Below, piece by piece: positions 33,948 to 42,018 of a stretch of 44,605 nt of DNA. The notes under the pieces are model-generated. The model was given only the letters and a program-made list of their open reading frames with translations. It searched no databases and had not been told where the DNA came from. Position 1 is the first letter of the stretch. Each line of letters opens with the position of its first letter. Source of the DNA: an uncultured Ectothiorhodospiraceae bacterium (GTDB lineage: Bacteria > Pseudomonadota > Gammaproteobacteria > XJ16 > Halofilaceae); the NCBI GenBank assembly GCA_913055615.1, contig CAJXKK010000022.1, forward strand, positions 1-44,605, read 5' to 3'. The translations under genes were made by a program, and so were the position numbers.

Positions 33948-34211
33948 TCAGGTGGGATCGGGCCACACGAAGTCCGGGCGCAAGGACTCATGCACCGCCC
34001 GGCCGTCATTCGGCTTCTCATTACCCTTCGAGGGATCCAAGAAGGCATGGTAGGTCGCCGGCAGGCTGTCCGGATCGAACCCCATGAGGTTCGGAACCAC
34101 GGCGCGGATTCGCCGTTGTTTGTCGTCGAGCATGATCGGCGCGCCACAACTGGCACAGGTGCACAGTTGCAGCGGTCCGTCCGGGTTATCGGCATTGAAT
34201 CGATGGGACAT
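33948..34211 (-). CDS. Short GFA-like zinc-binding protein, probably truncated
   Basis: An 87-residue product. [20 protein letters not shown] carries a CxC-x2-C cluster, and [20 protein letters not shown] and [11 protein letters not shown] follow. These correspond to the C-terminal part of glutathione-dependent formaldehyde-activating (GFA/DUF636) proteins, which normally run about 120-140 residues and have a further N-terminal zinc-ligand set that is missing here. A ribosome binding site (GAGAGGT, 8 bases before the ATG) is present, so the short form could still be made. Alternatively it is a decaying gene, in keeping with its neighbours. Confidence 0.5.
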   Translation of the reverse strand: MSHRFNADNPDGPLQLCTCASCGAPIMLDDKQRRIRAVVPNLMGFDPDSLPATYHAFLDPSKGNEKPNDGRAVHESLRPDFVWPDPT

Positions 34212-34589
34212 GATTGGCACCTCTCCGCGGCCAGGAAATCACTCCTTCAGTCCAAAAACCGGCGAGGTGCAAGGCAAACGATCAGTGGGCGATCGCCGCG
34301 CATCGAGGCGATCGCGGTTATCCGCGGGGCCCGCACGGCCTGGCACACCCACCCGCTGGGCCAGACCCTCATCGTCACGCACGGCAGCGGCCGAGTGCGG
34401 CGCGCGGGCGGCCCGGTCGAAGCCATCCAGCCCGGCGACGTGGTCTGGATCCCGCCGGGGGAGAAGCACTGGCACGGCGCCGCGCCGGATACGGCCATGA
34501 CCCACATCGCGGTGCACGAAGCGCTCGACGACGAGATCGTGCAGTGGCTTGAGCCGGTCAGCGACGCAGACTATCAGGGGCCCGCCTGA
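34203..34589 (+). pseudogene. Cupin gene with a decayed N-terminus
   Basis: From about 34325 the frame encodes [20 protein letters not shown] then [20 protein letters not shown] and [17 protein letters not shown]: a complete cupin of the carboxymuconolactone/mandelonitrile-lyase-like type, with metal ligands HTH and the later HWHGA intact. The usual lead-in (a beta strand ending ...[14 protein letters not shown]) is replaced by an Arg/Ser-rich stretch with no homology ([16 protein letters not shown]) and no good ribosome binding site. Any start codon overlaps the divergent GFA-like gene. Most likely the 5' third was lost; if a start is used, the metal site could still form. Confidence 0.6.
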
Positions 34590-34628
34590 TCCGGCACATC
34601 GCCCGACAACCCGCGAGACACCTGCCCG

Positions 34629-34820
34629 ATGCCCTTGCCTGTCACCAGTCTGTACGCGGCGCTCGCCGCGCTCCTGGTCGGTCGCGTCCTGCACGCCCGC
34701 GGACTCGGCCGCTGCCGAGGCGCAACGAATGAGCGCGTATGGGGCATGGCATTGACCTGGCTCGCGTTGCTCGGCATGGCACTGTGGCTGTTGGCGATCA
34801 CCGCTTTCACGCCCTTCTGA
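34629..34820 (+). pseudogene. MAPEG-family gene with an internal deletion
   Basis: The 63-residue frame starts MPLPVTSLYAALAALLVGRV, the usual first helix of MAPEG proteins, and then continues LHARGLGR and NERVWGMALTWLALLGMALW, which is the family's last loop and helix. Full MAPEG proteins have about 130 residues in four helices; here helices 2 and 3 (about 65 residues) are gone while the frame is kept. The junction is in ALLVGR, where the normal helices 1 and 3 have similar LLVLGRLLHA-type sequences, pointing to a repeat-mediated deletion. No function is expected. Confidence 0.65.
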
Positions 34821-34864
34821 TCCAGGAGAAAAGACGAAGGCACCGCGCCCTCGGCACACGTGGA

Positions 34865-35374
34865 TCAGGAAGGCAGGAACAGCGTATACGCGCCCTGCAC
34901 GATGGCAACGAGGCCCAGCGCCCACAGGCTGCATGCCGCCACATCGAACAGGGTGTAGCGCGAGCGTTCGAATTCCGTGACGCCCATCATGGCGGGTACC
35001 AGGCTGCGGATGGCAGGGATGAAACGACCGATGAAGATGGCGAAAAAGCCATAGCGACGCACCATCGCCTCGGTGCGTTCCCAGCGTTGCGCGTTGCGCT
35101 GAATGATGCGCCAGCCATGGACGCGGTGGCCGATGGCGCGGCCCGCGTAAAAGCCCACATGATCGCCCATCGACGAGCCCACCATCGCCATGGCCGCCAT
35201 GACCCAGAGATTGGCCCAGTCATTGGCGTAGAAGACCGAGGTGACGACGACCAGCAGCATGGCGGGAACGAACAGGCCCACGCCGACGCAGGTCTCCATG
35301 AAGGCCAGCAGCGGCACGAGGAACACGGCCTGCTCGCGATGCTCGCTGGCCCAGGCGAGAATGGAGTCGATCAC
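34865..35374 (-). CDS. DedA/VTT-domain membrane protein
   Basis: A 169-residue inner-membrane protein of the DedA (SNARE-associated/VTT) family. Key motifs are MVGSSMGDHVGFYAGRAIGH (the GxxxGD..GY..GR block), IFIGRFIPAIRSLVPAMMGV (conserved Arg residues and Pro) and MVRRYGFFAIF preceding it. DedA proteins act in membrane lipid flipping and proton-motive-force homeostasis. It is on the short side for the family (about 190-220), lacking some C-terminal residues. The start codon overlaps the stop of the DUF1295 gene by 4 bases, implying cotranscription and possible joint action on the membrane. Confidence 0.9.
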   Translation of the reverse strand: MIDSILAWASEHREQAVFLVPLLAFMETCVGVGLFVPAMLLVVVTSVFYANDWANLWVMAAMAMVGSSMGDHVGFYAGRAIGHRVHGWRIIQRNAQRWERTEAMVRRYGFFAIFIGRFIPAIRSLVPAMMGVTEFERSRYTLFDVAACSLWALGLVAIVQGAYTLFLPS

Positions 35375-36246
35375 CGCGCATTACGCCGCGGTGGCCGGGG
35401 CACCAGTACCGGCGTAGCCGCCTTGTAGGCCTCGTAGTCGGCCTGGCCGCCCCATTTCTCATCGGCGCGCCGCTCCAGCATCGGAATGCCGCTGACTTTC
35501 AGCAACAACCAGCAGACAAACAGCGGCGAAAGCCAGCCCAGCCACTGCCAGCCGCTCATCGCCGGCGTAGCCATGACGGCGATCCCCGTCCACAGCACAA
35601 TCTCACCGAAGTAATTCGGATGGCGCGACCACGCCCACAGGCCCTGTCGGATGAAGCGCCCCTGGTTGGCGGGATCGGCCTTGAAGGCGGACTTCTGGCG
35701 ATCCGCGACGGCCTCGATGGCAAAGCCGCCGGCCCAGACAATGAGCCCCAGCGTTGCCCACACGTCCCAACCCGGGGATGCCGGGCCGCTCACCGCAATC
35801 AGTGCCGCCAGCAGCGTCATGAAGACCCATAGCCCCTGGAGGGTCCAGGCCATGAAAAAGCGGGGCCAGTACGGCTTGAGGGTGTCAAAGCGGCCATCCT
35901 TGCCGCTGCGCTTGACCCGCAGGAACAGGAAGCTGCCCAGACGGGCGCACCAGATCAGGACCAGCGCCGTAATCACCCAACCGCGCGCGTCCGGAGTGCT
36001 GAAACCGGCCGCCAGCAGGATCACGCTCGCATAGGTCAGCGCGCCGGTAAGGTCGTAGTAATGCTCGGTCTGGCCCAGATACGAAGGCACGAACACGAGC
36101 CACTGCACCGCAAAGCCGAACAGCGCCAGCGCCGCCAACAGGGGCAGACCGGCGACCGTGTATGCGCCATCGTCGACCACAAAGGCCAAGCCCAGCCCGA
36201 GCAGGGTCGCGATCACACTGACAAGAAAGGCCACGCTGTTGCGCAC
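35371..36246 (-). CDS. DUF1295 family (steroid 5-alpha reductase-like) membrane protein
   Basis: A 291-residue protein with about seven hydrophobic segments. The C-terminal signature GLWAWSRHPNYFGEIVLWTG, then IPMLERRADEKWGGQADYEA, defines DUF1295, the bacterial branch related to steroid 5-alpha reductases and isoprenylcysteine methyltransferases. Central FMAWTLQGLWVFMTLLAALI is also typical. The substrate in bacteria is unknown. I chose the GTG at 36246 (family N-terminus RNSVAFLVS) with GGAG 7 bases upstream; the longer frame upstream is unlikely coding. It is the first gene of a two-gene operon with DedA. Confidence 0.9.
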   Translation of the reverse strand: MRNSVAFLVSVIATLLGLGLAFVVDDGAYTVAGLPLLAALALFGFAVQWLVFVPSYLGQTEHYYDLTGALTYASVILLAAGFSTPDARGWVITALVLIWCARLGSFLFLRVKRSGKDGRFDTLKPYWPRFFMAWTLQGLWVFMTLLAALIAVSGPASPGWDVWATLGLIVWAGGFAIEAVADRQKSAFKADPANQGRFIRQGLWAWSRHPNYFGEIVLWTGIAVMATPAMSGWQWLGWLSPLFVCWLLLKVSGIPMLERRADEKWGGQADYEAYKAATPVLVPRPPRRNAR

Positions 36247-36682
36247 GGGGTACTCCGGTTGAATGGGTCTTGAAGTGGTACCGCCACAAGCCAGCCGACC
36301 TGCTGCATCACAGGATAGACCCGAATCGCATGTAGCTGGGCCGCGAACCGCATGCAATTGGCCGGCATGACCGCAACCGTGTAGCCCGGATGCAGCCCGA
36401 AGGGCGGAATCCAGGACGTTGGTCAGGCCGCCCCCCGGATTCCGCTACGCTCCATCCGGCTCCCAGCACCAGCGTGAGCGCCATTCTACTGTTGGTCCGC
36501 ATACCCGCGGGACGGCTCACTCGGTGCGATCACTTCGCAAAAGCGAGCGCACGGATTCAGGATCCTGGTTGACAACGCGGCCCGATGCCACCGGAGCGAG
36601 TCGCTCCAGCGACCGCAGCCGCTCGGGCGCGGCGGGAGGCTCGGCAGTGACGTGCGGTTATGGCCCTGGCGAGTAACGATGA
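36247..36682. other. Intergenic region with a REP-like inverted repeat
   Basis: About 436 bases between the exonuclease gene's end and the DUF1295 start. It carries the inverted-repeat element at 36381-36461 and a 15-base dyad GGAGCGAGTCGCTCC (36593-36607). No coding region is visible. Confidence 0.5.
36381..36461. repeat. REP-like inverted repeat (GTAGCCCGGATG type)
   Basis: The left arm starts GTAGCCCGGATGCAGCCCGA and continues to GGCGGAATCCAGG. The right arm is CCCCCGGATTCCGCTACGCT followed by CCATCCGGCT, an imperfect reverse complement. GTAGCCCGGATG...GGATTCCG...CATCCGGGCTAC elements are scattered through many gammaproteobacterial genomes between genes. This copy is separated by a loop of about 17 bases and looks intact. 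Confidence 0.7.
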
Positions 36683-38092
36683 TCAGGGATTGAGGTCCTG
36701 CAGGAGGCGACCGTGACGCCGGGTCTGTTGCAGGACTTCGCGCAGGGTCATGAAGCCGCGTGCCTGGAGCATCGGGATCATCGCGCACAGCGCGGCCGCC
36801 GTGACTTCGGCGTCACCCGGCGCGGTGTGCCGCCGCTCGTCCGGGATGTCGATGCCGAGGCGGGCGCACAGCGCGTCGAGGTTGTGCGCCTCGTGGGGGC
36901 CGAACACAACGGCCGAGAGCAGCACCGTATCCAGCACCGGATGGTCGAAACGGGCACCGATCTCGGCCTCGCGGCGTTTGAGGAAGGCCAGATCGAATGG
37001 CGCGTTGTGCGCCACGAGGACGGCATCGCGGGCGAAGTCGTGCAGTCGCCCCACCGCCTCTGCGACCCTGGGGGCATCGGCAACCTGTTCATCCGTGATG
37101 CCGTGCACCCGGCTGGACTGCGGCGGGATCGAGCGCCCCGGGTTCACCAGCGTTTCCATCGCCTCACCGGCGACCGACCGGCCGTTGACCATGCGCACGG
37201 CGGCGATCTGCACGAGTTCGTCGCGTTCCGGCTCCAGGCCCGTGGTCTCCGTATCGAGGACGACGAAGTCGAGGTCGGGGAGCGGCCGATCAGTCACCGA
37301 ACCCTCGTTCTGGCGATCGAGCAGCTCGAAATCGAACACGAGCGGACGCGCGGACGTCGCCGATGGGGCGGGCGCGGTCGATTCCAGCAGCAGCATCTCG
37401 CCGAGGCCCCGGGACAGCGGCCGCAGCCGCACGCCCAGGCAGGGCTCGCCGTTGGTGTCCACAGCGTCGAACGCGGCCTCGCCTGCGGTGGTGGCCGCCT
37501 CTGCGCGAGCGGCCGCGAGCCGTTTGCGATCGATGTAGTCGGTGATCGGCGCACCCAGGCGGGGCGGCGCCAAGCGGCTCAGGAGCGCACCCGCCTGGGC
37601 GTCGTACAGCGCGATGCGATCGTTCGCGCTGACGAGCACCACGGCGACCGGGATCTCGCTCAGCAATGCGGTCAGCCATTCATGCTCGGTCTGCAGGCGG
37701 GCGGTGGCCTGGTCGAGGGCGCCGGCCGCTTCGCCGCCGAGACGTTCGGCCACCGCGCGGGCCGCCGGGCCGAGGTCGCCCAGGTAGCGCGCCTCGAGTT
37801 CGTCTGAGTGCCCCGCATCGGCATGCGTTCGGGCCCGCAGCTGGGCGGCGAGGCGCTGGATCGGCTTGGCGACGTTCTCGTCGAACAGCAGCCAGACGCA
37901 GACGGTCAGGCCAAGGATGGCGAAGGTTGAGACGACCGCCGCGGCGATGAAACCGTTGCCTGCCGCCGGCACGTCAGCGTAGCGATACCCCAGCAGCAGC
38001 CCGCCGGCCACGGCGGCGATGATCGCGCCCGCTAGCAGCGCAAACAGGAGAAAAATCCGCACGCGCAGGCCGAGCCGGGAAATCATGACCAT
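36683..38092 (-). CDS. Membrane-anchored DnaQ-type 3'-5' exonuclease with PAS-like region
   Basis: A 469-residue protein. Two N-terminal transmembrane helices (about 8-32 and 45-68) flank a short periplasmic loop. Then come a HAMP-like stretch (VAKPIQRLAAQLRARTHADA), a PAS-like domain (SEIPVAVVLVSANDRIALYD) and from about 272 a DEDDh exonuclease: FVVLDTETTGLEPERDEL (Exo I), LVAHNAPFDLAFLKRRE (Exo II) and RRHTAPGDAEVTAAALCA (Exo III). The exonuclease residues appear complete. I chose the ATG at 38092. It lies directly after the small membrane protein in a cluster with the symporter and CBS-DUF294 gene. Combining a sensor-like membrane module with an exonuclease is unusual; its substrate is unknown. 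Confidence 0.88.
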   Translation of the reverse strand: MVMISRLGLRVRIFLLFALLAGAIIAAVAGGLLLGYRYADVPAAGNGFIAAAVVSTFAILGLTVCVWLLFDENVAKPIQRLAAQLRARTHADAGHSDELEARYLGDLGPAARAVAERLGGEAAGALDQATARLQTEHEWLTALLSEIPVAVVLVSANDRIALYDAQAGALLSRLAPPRLGAPITDYIDRKRLAAARAEAATTAGEAAFDAVDTNGEPCLGVRLRPLSRGLGEMLLLESTAPAPSATSARPLVFDFELLDRQNEGSVTDRPLPDLDFVVLDTETTGLEPERDELVQIAAVRMVNGRSVAGEAMETLVNPGRSIPPQSSRVHGITDEQVADAPRVAEAVGRLHDFARDAVLVAHNAPFDLAFLKRREAEIGARFDHPVLDTVLLSAVVFGPHEAHNLDALCARLGIDIPDERRHTAPGDAEVTAAALCAMIPMLQARGFMTLREVLQQTRRHGRLLQDLNP

Positions 38093-38096
38093 GCAC

Positions 38097-38624
38097 TCAA
38101 CCGGAGGAAGCGGAACATGCGGTGCGCTGCACGGGATCGTCCGCCGCCACCTGGCGCCATTCGACATTGGCAAGGCCGCCGTCGGGACCAAAGCGGACCC
38201 GCTCGCTCAGGCGGGCACGCAGCCGGCGCTCGCAATCGACCGCCACCAGGGCCTGACGGGGCTGCGACCAGCGACCGTAGAACAGCAGTTTGACCATGCG
38301 GCGCTCCGGGCGCTCGGGGTGCGTGCGAATCGATGCCCGATCGACCGCCGCGAAGCGGTCGACGTACGGCACTAGCCAGGTCCACGGCCGGTAGATCGCC
38401 TGCGATTCGTGTGTATGCGCCACAACCACGCCGTTCGGCAGCTGCTCGCGCGTGCGTTCGTACCAAGTGTACTCGCTGGCGATGGTGACCCCGAGCATCG
38501 CGCCCCCGGCAGCGAGCGGAACGATCCAGCGGCCGAGCCGGCCACCACTCAGGCGGCGCAGCAGCACGGCGATGCCGCCGGCGCCGACGCCTGCGGTGAC
38601 GGTCGCGATCAATTCGAGCAGCAT
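38097..38624 (-). CDS. Small membrane protein of unknown function
   Basis: A 175-residue protein with two N-terminal hydrophobic helices (LIATVTAGVGAGGIAVLLRR and GRWIVPLAAGGAMLGVTIAS) and a polar C-terminal domain containing RPWTWLVPYVDRFAAVDRAS and several Arg-rich stretches. No known domain is recognised. Such a gene is found in the same position between DUF294 and exonuclease genes in several halophilic gammaproteobacteria, as far as I recall, so it likely belongs to this conserved cluster. The ATG has GGAGG 11 bases upstream, slightly far. Its stop is four bases before the exonuclease start. Confidence 0.75.
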   Translation of the reverse strand: MLLELIATVTAGVGAGGIAVLLRRLSGGRLGRWIVPLAAGGAMLGVTIASEYTWYERTREQLPNGVVVAHTHESQAIYRPWTWLVPYVDRFAAVDRASIRTHPERPERRMVKLLFYGRWSQPRQALVAVDCERRLRARLSERVRFGPDGGLANVEWRQVAADDPVQRTACSASSG

Positions 38625-38675
38625 GGATGCCTATCGCCTCCGTTGAAGCGCCCGCGCCGTTTACGGGCGCCCGGA

Positions 38676-40133
38676 TCAGACCACGCTGCGGCCATGGCCG
38701 AGCGTCGATTGCAGGCCCTTCACCACGCGGAATGCGTCACGCAGGTGACGGCGTTCCAGGCGCGGCAGATCTTCCGGGGCCATGTAGTTGTCGGGCGCCT
38801 CGCCCCGATCGACCCGCCCGGCCTGGTGGCGCAGACGGGTCTGCGCGATCGTATCGCAGGCGGCCAGCAAGTCCTCGCCGCCGCGCGGGCTGATCAGCCG
38901 CGCCTGTGCGGCGGCCTCCAGCCGGGCACGCGTGTTGACCGGGCGCAGACGGCCCTGCAGGGCATAGAGCCGCGCGAGGTCGACCACCGGCACCACACCG
39001 CCGTGCTTGAGGTCGAGCTTGCCCCGGTGTTCGCCAGAACGGATCCTGGCGAAGCGGTGCAACAGGCCCAACGGCGGCCCGTGCTTCAGAGCGTTGGATG
39101 TCATGTGGGCCACGAAGATGGTGTTCTGGCTCGCGCGTGCCAGCGTCTCGGCGTGCAGGCCCTCGAACAGTTCGAAGGCACCGCCGATCGGGCGCAGATC
39201 GAACATCACGCTGGCCAGCATCTGTGCTTCCGGGTTGGGGGTTTCGATCCAGTCCCGGAAGTAGCCGCGCCATACCTGCAAGGGCTGCCGCCAGCGCGGG
39301 TTGGTCGCCATCATGTCGCCCGGGCAGTAGTAATAGCCGATCTCGTGCAGACCGTCGCTGACGAAGCGCGCGAGTTCGTCGAAGTAGGCGAGGTCCGCCT
39401 CGCCCACCGCATCGTCCAGTATCAGGCAGTTGTCCTGGTCCGAGACGCCGGTCTGCTCCTGCCGGCCCTGGCTGCCGCAGGCCAGCCACAGGTAGCGCAC
39501 CGGCGGCGCGCCAAGCGCCTGCTCCGCCAGCACCAGCAGGCGCCGCGTCGCCGCGTCGGCGATATCGGTGATCAGGCGCGTCACCACCTCGTGGCGATGG
39601 CCCAGCCCGACCAGCTGCGCGAGCAACTCGGGGATGCGCGCCGTGACCGGCCTCATCTGCGCGGCACTCTCGGCGATCGCGATCTCGTGCACCAGCGTGG
39701 CCGAGGACAGGGCCTGGAAGCGCATCAGATCGGTCTGGGTCACGATGCCGCACAACCGGCCATCCTCGACGATCGGGACGTGGCCGATACGCCGCTCCTG
39801 CATGGCGTGCAGCACATCGGAACCGATCGCGCGCGGTGGCAGGTGTAATGGATCGGCACTCATGACTTCGCTCACGACGGTGTCATGCGACCGATCGCGG
39901 GCGACCACCTTTGCGGCCAGGTCGCGCACGGTGACGATGCCAACGAGACGACCGTCATCGACCACACAGAGCGACGATACCTGCCGGTCGGCCATCAGAC
40001 CTGCAGCCTCGCGCACCGGAGTCTGGGGCGCGCAGGTGAACGACCCCGTGGTCATCAGGTCCGATACGCGGGAAGTCCCGAGGTCGTCGCGCTCGCCCAC
40101 CCGCCGAGTGAATGGTCCGGGGTTTTCGGTCAT
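38676..40133 (-). CDS. CBS-pair DUF294 nucleotidyltransferase-like protein
   Basis: A 485-residue cytoplasmic protein. Two CBS domains come first (about 22-78 and 84-142: RVSDLMTTGSFTCAPQTPVR, VSEVMSADPLHLPP), then a DUF294 nucleotidyltransferase-like domain with GSQGRQEQTGVSDQDN (about 215-230) and a DUF294 C-terminal substrate-binding region. The canonical family member has a cyclic-nucleotide-binding domain before the CBS pair; here only about 20 residues precede it. Members next to symporters of the ActP type are thought to act in signalling of carbon use. The start ATG at 40133 has no strong ribosome binding site. It is 82 bases downstream of the symporter gene. Confidence 0.88.
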   Translation of the reverse strand: MTENPGPFTRRVGERDDLGTSRVSDLMTTGSFTCAPQTPVREAAGLMADRQVSSLCVVDDGRLVGIVTVRDLAAKVVARDRSHDTVVSEVMSADPLHLPPRAIGSDVLHAMQERRIGHVPIVEDGRLCGIVTQTDLMRFQALSSATLVHEIAIAESAAQMRPVTARIPELLAQLVGLGHRHEVVTRLITDIADAATRRLLVLAEQALGAPPVRYLWLACGSQGRQEQTGVSDQDNCLILDDAVGEADLAYFDELARFVSDGLHEIGYYYCPGDMMATNPRWRQPLQVWRGYFRDWIETPNPEAQMLASVMFDLRPIGGAFELFEGLHAETLARASQNTIFVAHMTSNALKHGPPLGLLHRFARIRSGEHRGKLDLKHGGVVPVVDLARLYALQGRLRPVNTRARLEAAAQARLISPRGGEDLLAACDTIAQTRLRHQAGRVDRGEAPDNYMAPEDLPRLERRHLRDAFRVVKGLQSTLGHGRSVV

Positions 40134-40215
40134 GCGGGGCGCTTATGGGGCGACGGCGGCAGACCGGGGCGCACTGACCCCGGCCCGCCGCTCGATGCGC
40201 TCGAGCGCATACTCC

Positions 40216-42006
40216 TCAGTGATCCGCCTGTGCCGCGGCCGCGCCACGTGGCGAACGCACGCTGTCGACGAGATCCTTGATCTCCTGCGGGGTGTCCTCG
40301 GTCATCTTCGAGACGATGAAGGCCACGACGAAGTTCAGCAATGCGCCGACCGCGCCGATGGCGGTCGCCTTCAGGCCCAGGAGCGAGCCGTCGACCGTGT
40401 CCGGGAACTGGTTGGTGCCCTCGATGAACAACCAACCCTTGTGCAGGAAGACGTACACCAGCGTGAAGATGAGGCCGGTGAGCATCCCCGCGACGGCGCC
40501 GCGATTGTTCACGTGCTTGGTGAAGATGCCCATCATCAGCACGGGGAAGATCGATGCCGCCGCCAGGCCGAAGGCGAGCGCCACCGTCTCGGCCGCGAAC
40601 CCTGGTGGGTTCAGTCCCAGATACGTGGCGATCACGACCGACACCGCCATTGCGACGCGGGCACTCAGCAGCTCGCCACGCTCGCTGATGTTCGGGTTGA
40701 TCGCGCCCCGTATCAGGTCGTGGGAGACGGCTCCGGAAATCGCCAGCAGCAAACCCGCGGCCGTCGACAGGGCGGCGGCGAGACCGCCCGCCGCAATCAA
40801 GCCGATCACCCAGCCGGGCAGGTTGGCGATCTCCGGGTTGGCGAGCACGAGGATGTCGCGGTTGAACTTCGTGAGCTCGTTGCCTTCCCAGCCATTTTGC
40901 TCCGCCACCTCCTGCATCTCGGGGTTGTCGGAGTTGTAGTACTGGATCCGGCCATCGCCGTTCTTGTCCTCGAAAGCCAGCAGATTGGTCTGCTGCCAGG
41001 TCTCCATCCAGTCGTACGCGGGGTCGTTCTGGATCGTCTCGACGGCAACGGCCTGGCCACTGGTACCCTCCGGCCACATCAGGTCGGTGATGTTCAGCCG
41101 GGCCATCGCGCCGACCGCCGGTGCCGTGAGATACAGCAGGGCGATGAATACCAGCGCCCAACCGGCGGAGAGCCGCGCGTCAGAGACCTTCGGGACGGTG
41201 AAGAAACGGATGATCACGTGCGGAAGGCCGGCGGTGCCGATCATCAGCGACAGCGTGAACAGCACCATGTTCAGGGTATCGCCGCCGTGGCCCGTGTATT
41301 CGCTGAAGCCGAGGTCGGTAATCACCTCGTCCAGGCGCTCGAGCAGCGGCTGCCCGCTCGCGGTGTGCTCGCTGAACAGGCCGAGCGCGGGAATCGGGTT
41401 GCCGGTCAGCTGCAGCGAGATGAACACAGCGGGAATCGTGAAGGCCAGGATGAGCACGCAGTACTGGGCCACCTGGGTATAGGTAATGCCCTTCATCCCG
41501 CCGAGCACGGCGTAGAAGAACACGACGCCCGCACCGATCAGCAGACCGACGGTGTTGGAGACCTCGAGGAAGCGCGAGAAGGCCACGCCCACGCCGGTCA
41601 TCTGGCCGATCACGTAGGTGATCGATGCGATGATCAGGCAGAGCACGCCCACCATCCGGGCGGTCGGGCTGTAGAAGCGCTCGCCGATGAATTCCGGCAC
41701 GGTGAACTTGCCGAACTTGCGCAGATACGGCGCGAGCAGCATGGCCAGAAGGACGTAGCCGCCCGTCCAGCCCATCAGGAAGGAGCTGTTATCGTAGCCG
41801 ACAAAGGCGATCAGGCCGGCCATCGAGATGAACGATGCCGCGGACATCCAGTCGGCGGCCGTGGCCGCACCGTTGACCACCGGATGGACACCGCGCGAGG
41901 CGGCGTAAAACTCGGCCGTGGAGCCGGCACGCGCCCAGATCGCGATGCCGATATAGAGCGCGAAGCTTCCGCCGACGAACAGCAGGTTGATGACGTACTG
42001 ATCCAT
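40216..42006 (-). CDS. Na+/solute symporter, VC_2705/ActP-type large subunit
   Basis: A 596-residue sodium:solute symporter with about thirteen helices. It opens LLFVGGSFALYIGIAIWARA and has the family's AADWMSAASFISMAGLIAF, GVLCLIIASITYVIGQMTGV and GLLAAALSTAAGLLLAISGA-like (here GLAAALSTAAGLLLAISGAV) blocks, the last being the Na+-binding helix. A polar insert (about 300-370, with KNGDGRIQYYNSDNPEM) is characteristic of the VC_2705 subfamily rather than E. coli ActP. These pair with a small DUF4212 subunit and are thought to import acetate or other small monocarboxylates. The ATG follows the small-subunit stop by 12 bases. Confidence 0.93.
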   Translation of the reverse strand: MDQYVINLLFVGGSFALYIGIAIWARAGSTAEFYAASRGVHPVVNGAATAADWMSAASFISMAGLIAFVGYDNSSFLMGWTGGYVLLAMLLAPYLRKFGKFTVPEFIGERFYSPTARMVGVLCLIIASITYVIGQMTGVGVAFSRFLEVSNTVGLLIGAGVVFFYAVLGGMKGITYTQVAQYCVLILAFTIPAVFISLQLTGNPIPALGLFSEHTASGQPLLERLDEVITDLGFSEYTGHGGDTLNMVLFTLSLMIGTAGLPHVIIRFFTVPKVSDARLSAGWALVFIALLYLTAPAVGAMARLNITDLMWPEGTSGQAVAVETIQNDPAYDWMETWQQTNLLAFEDKNGDGRIQYYNSDNPEMQEVAEQNGWEGNELTKFNRDILVLANPEIANLPGWVIGLIAAGGLAAALSTAAGLLLAISGAVSHDLIRGAINPNISERGELLSARVAMAVSVVIATYLGLNPPGFAAETVALAFGLAAASIFPVLMMGIFTKHVNNRGAVAGMLTGLIFTLVYVFLHKGWLFIEGTNQFPDTVDGSLLGLKATAIGAVGALLNFVVAFIVSKMTEDTPQEIKDLVDSVRSPRGAAAAQADH

Positions 42007-42018
42007 TGTCCCGGCCCC

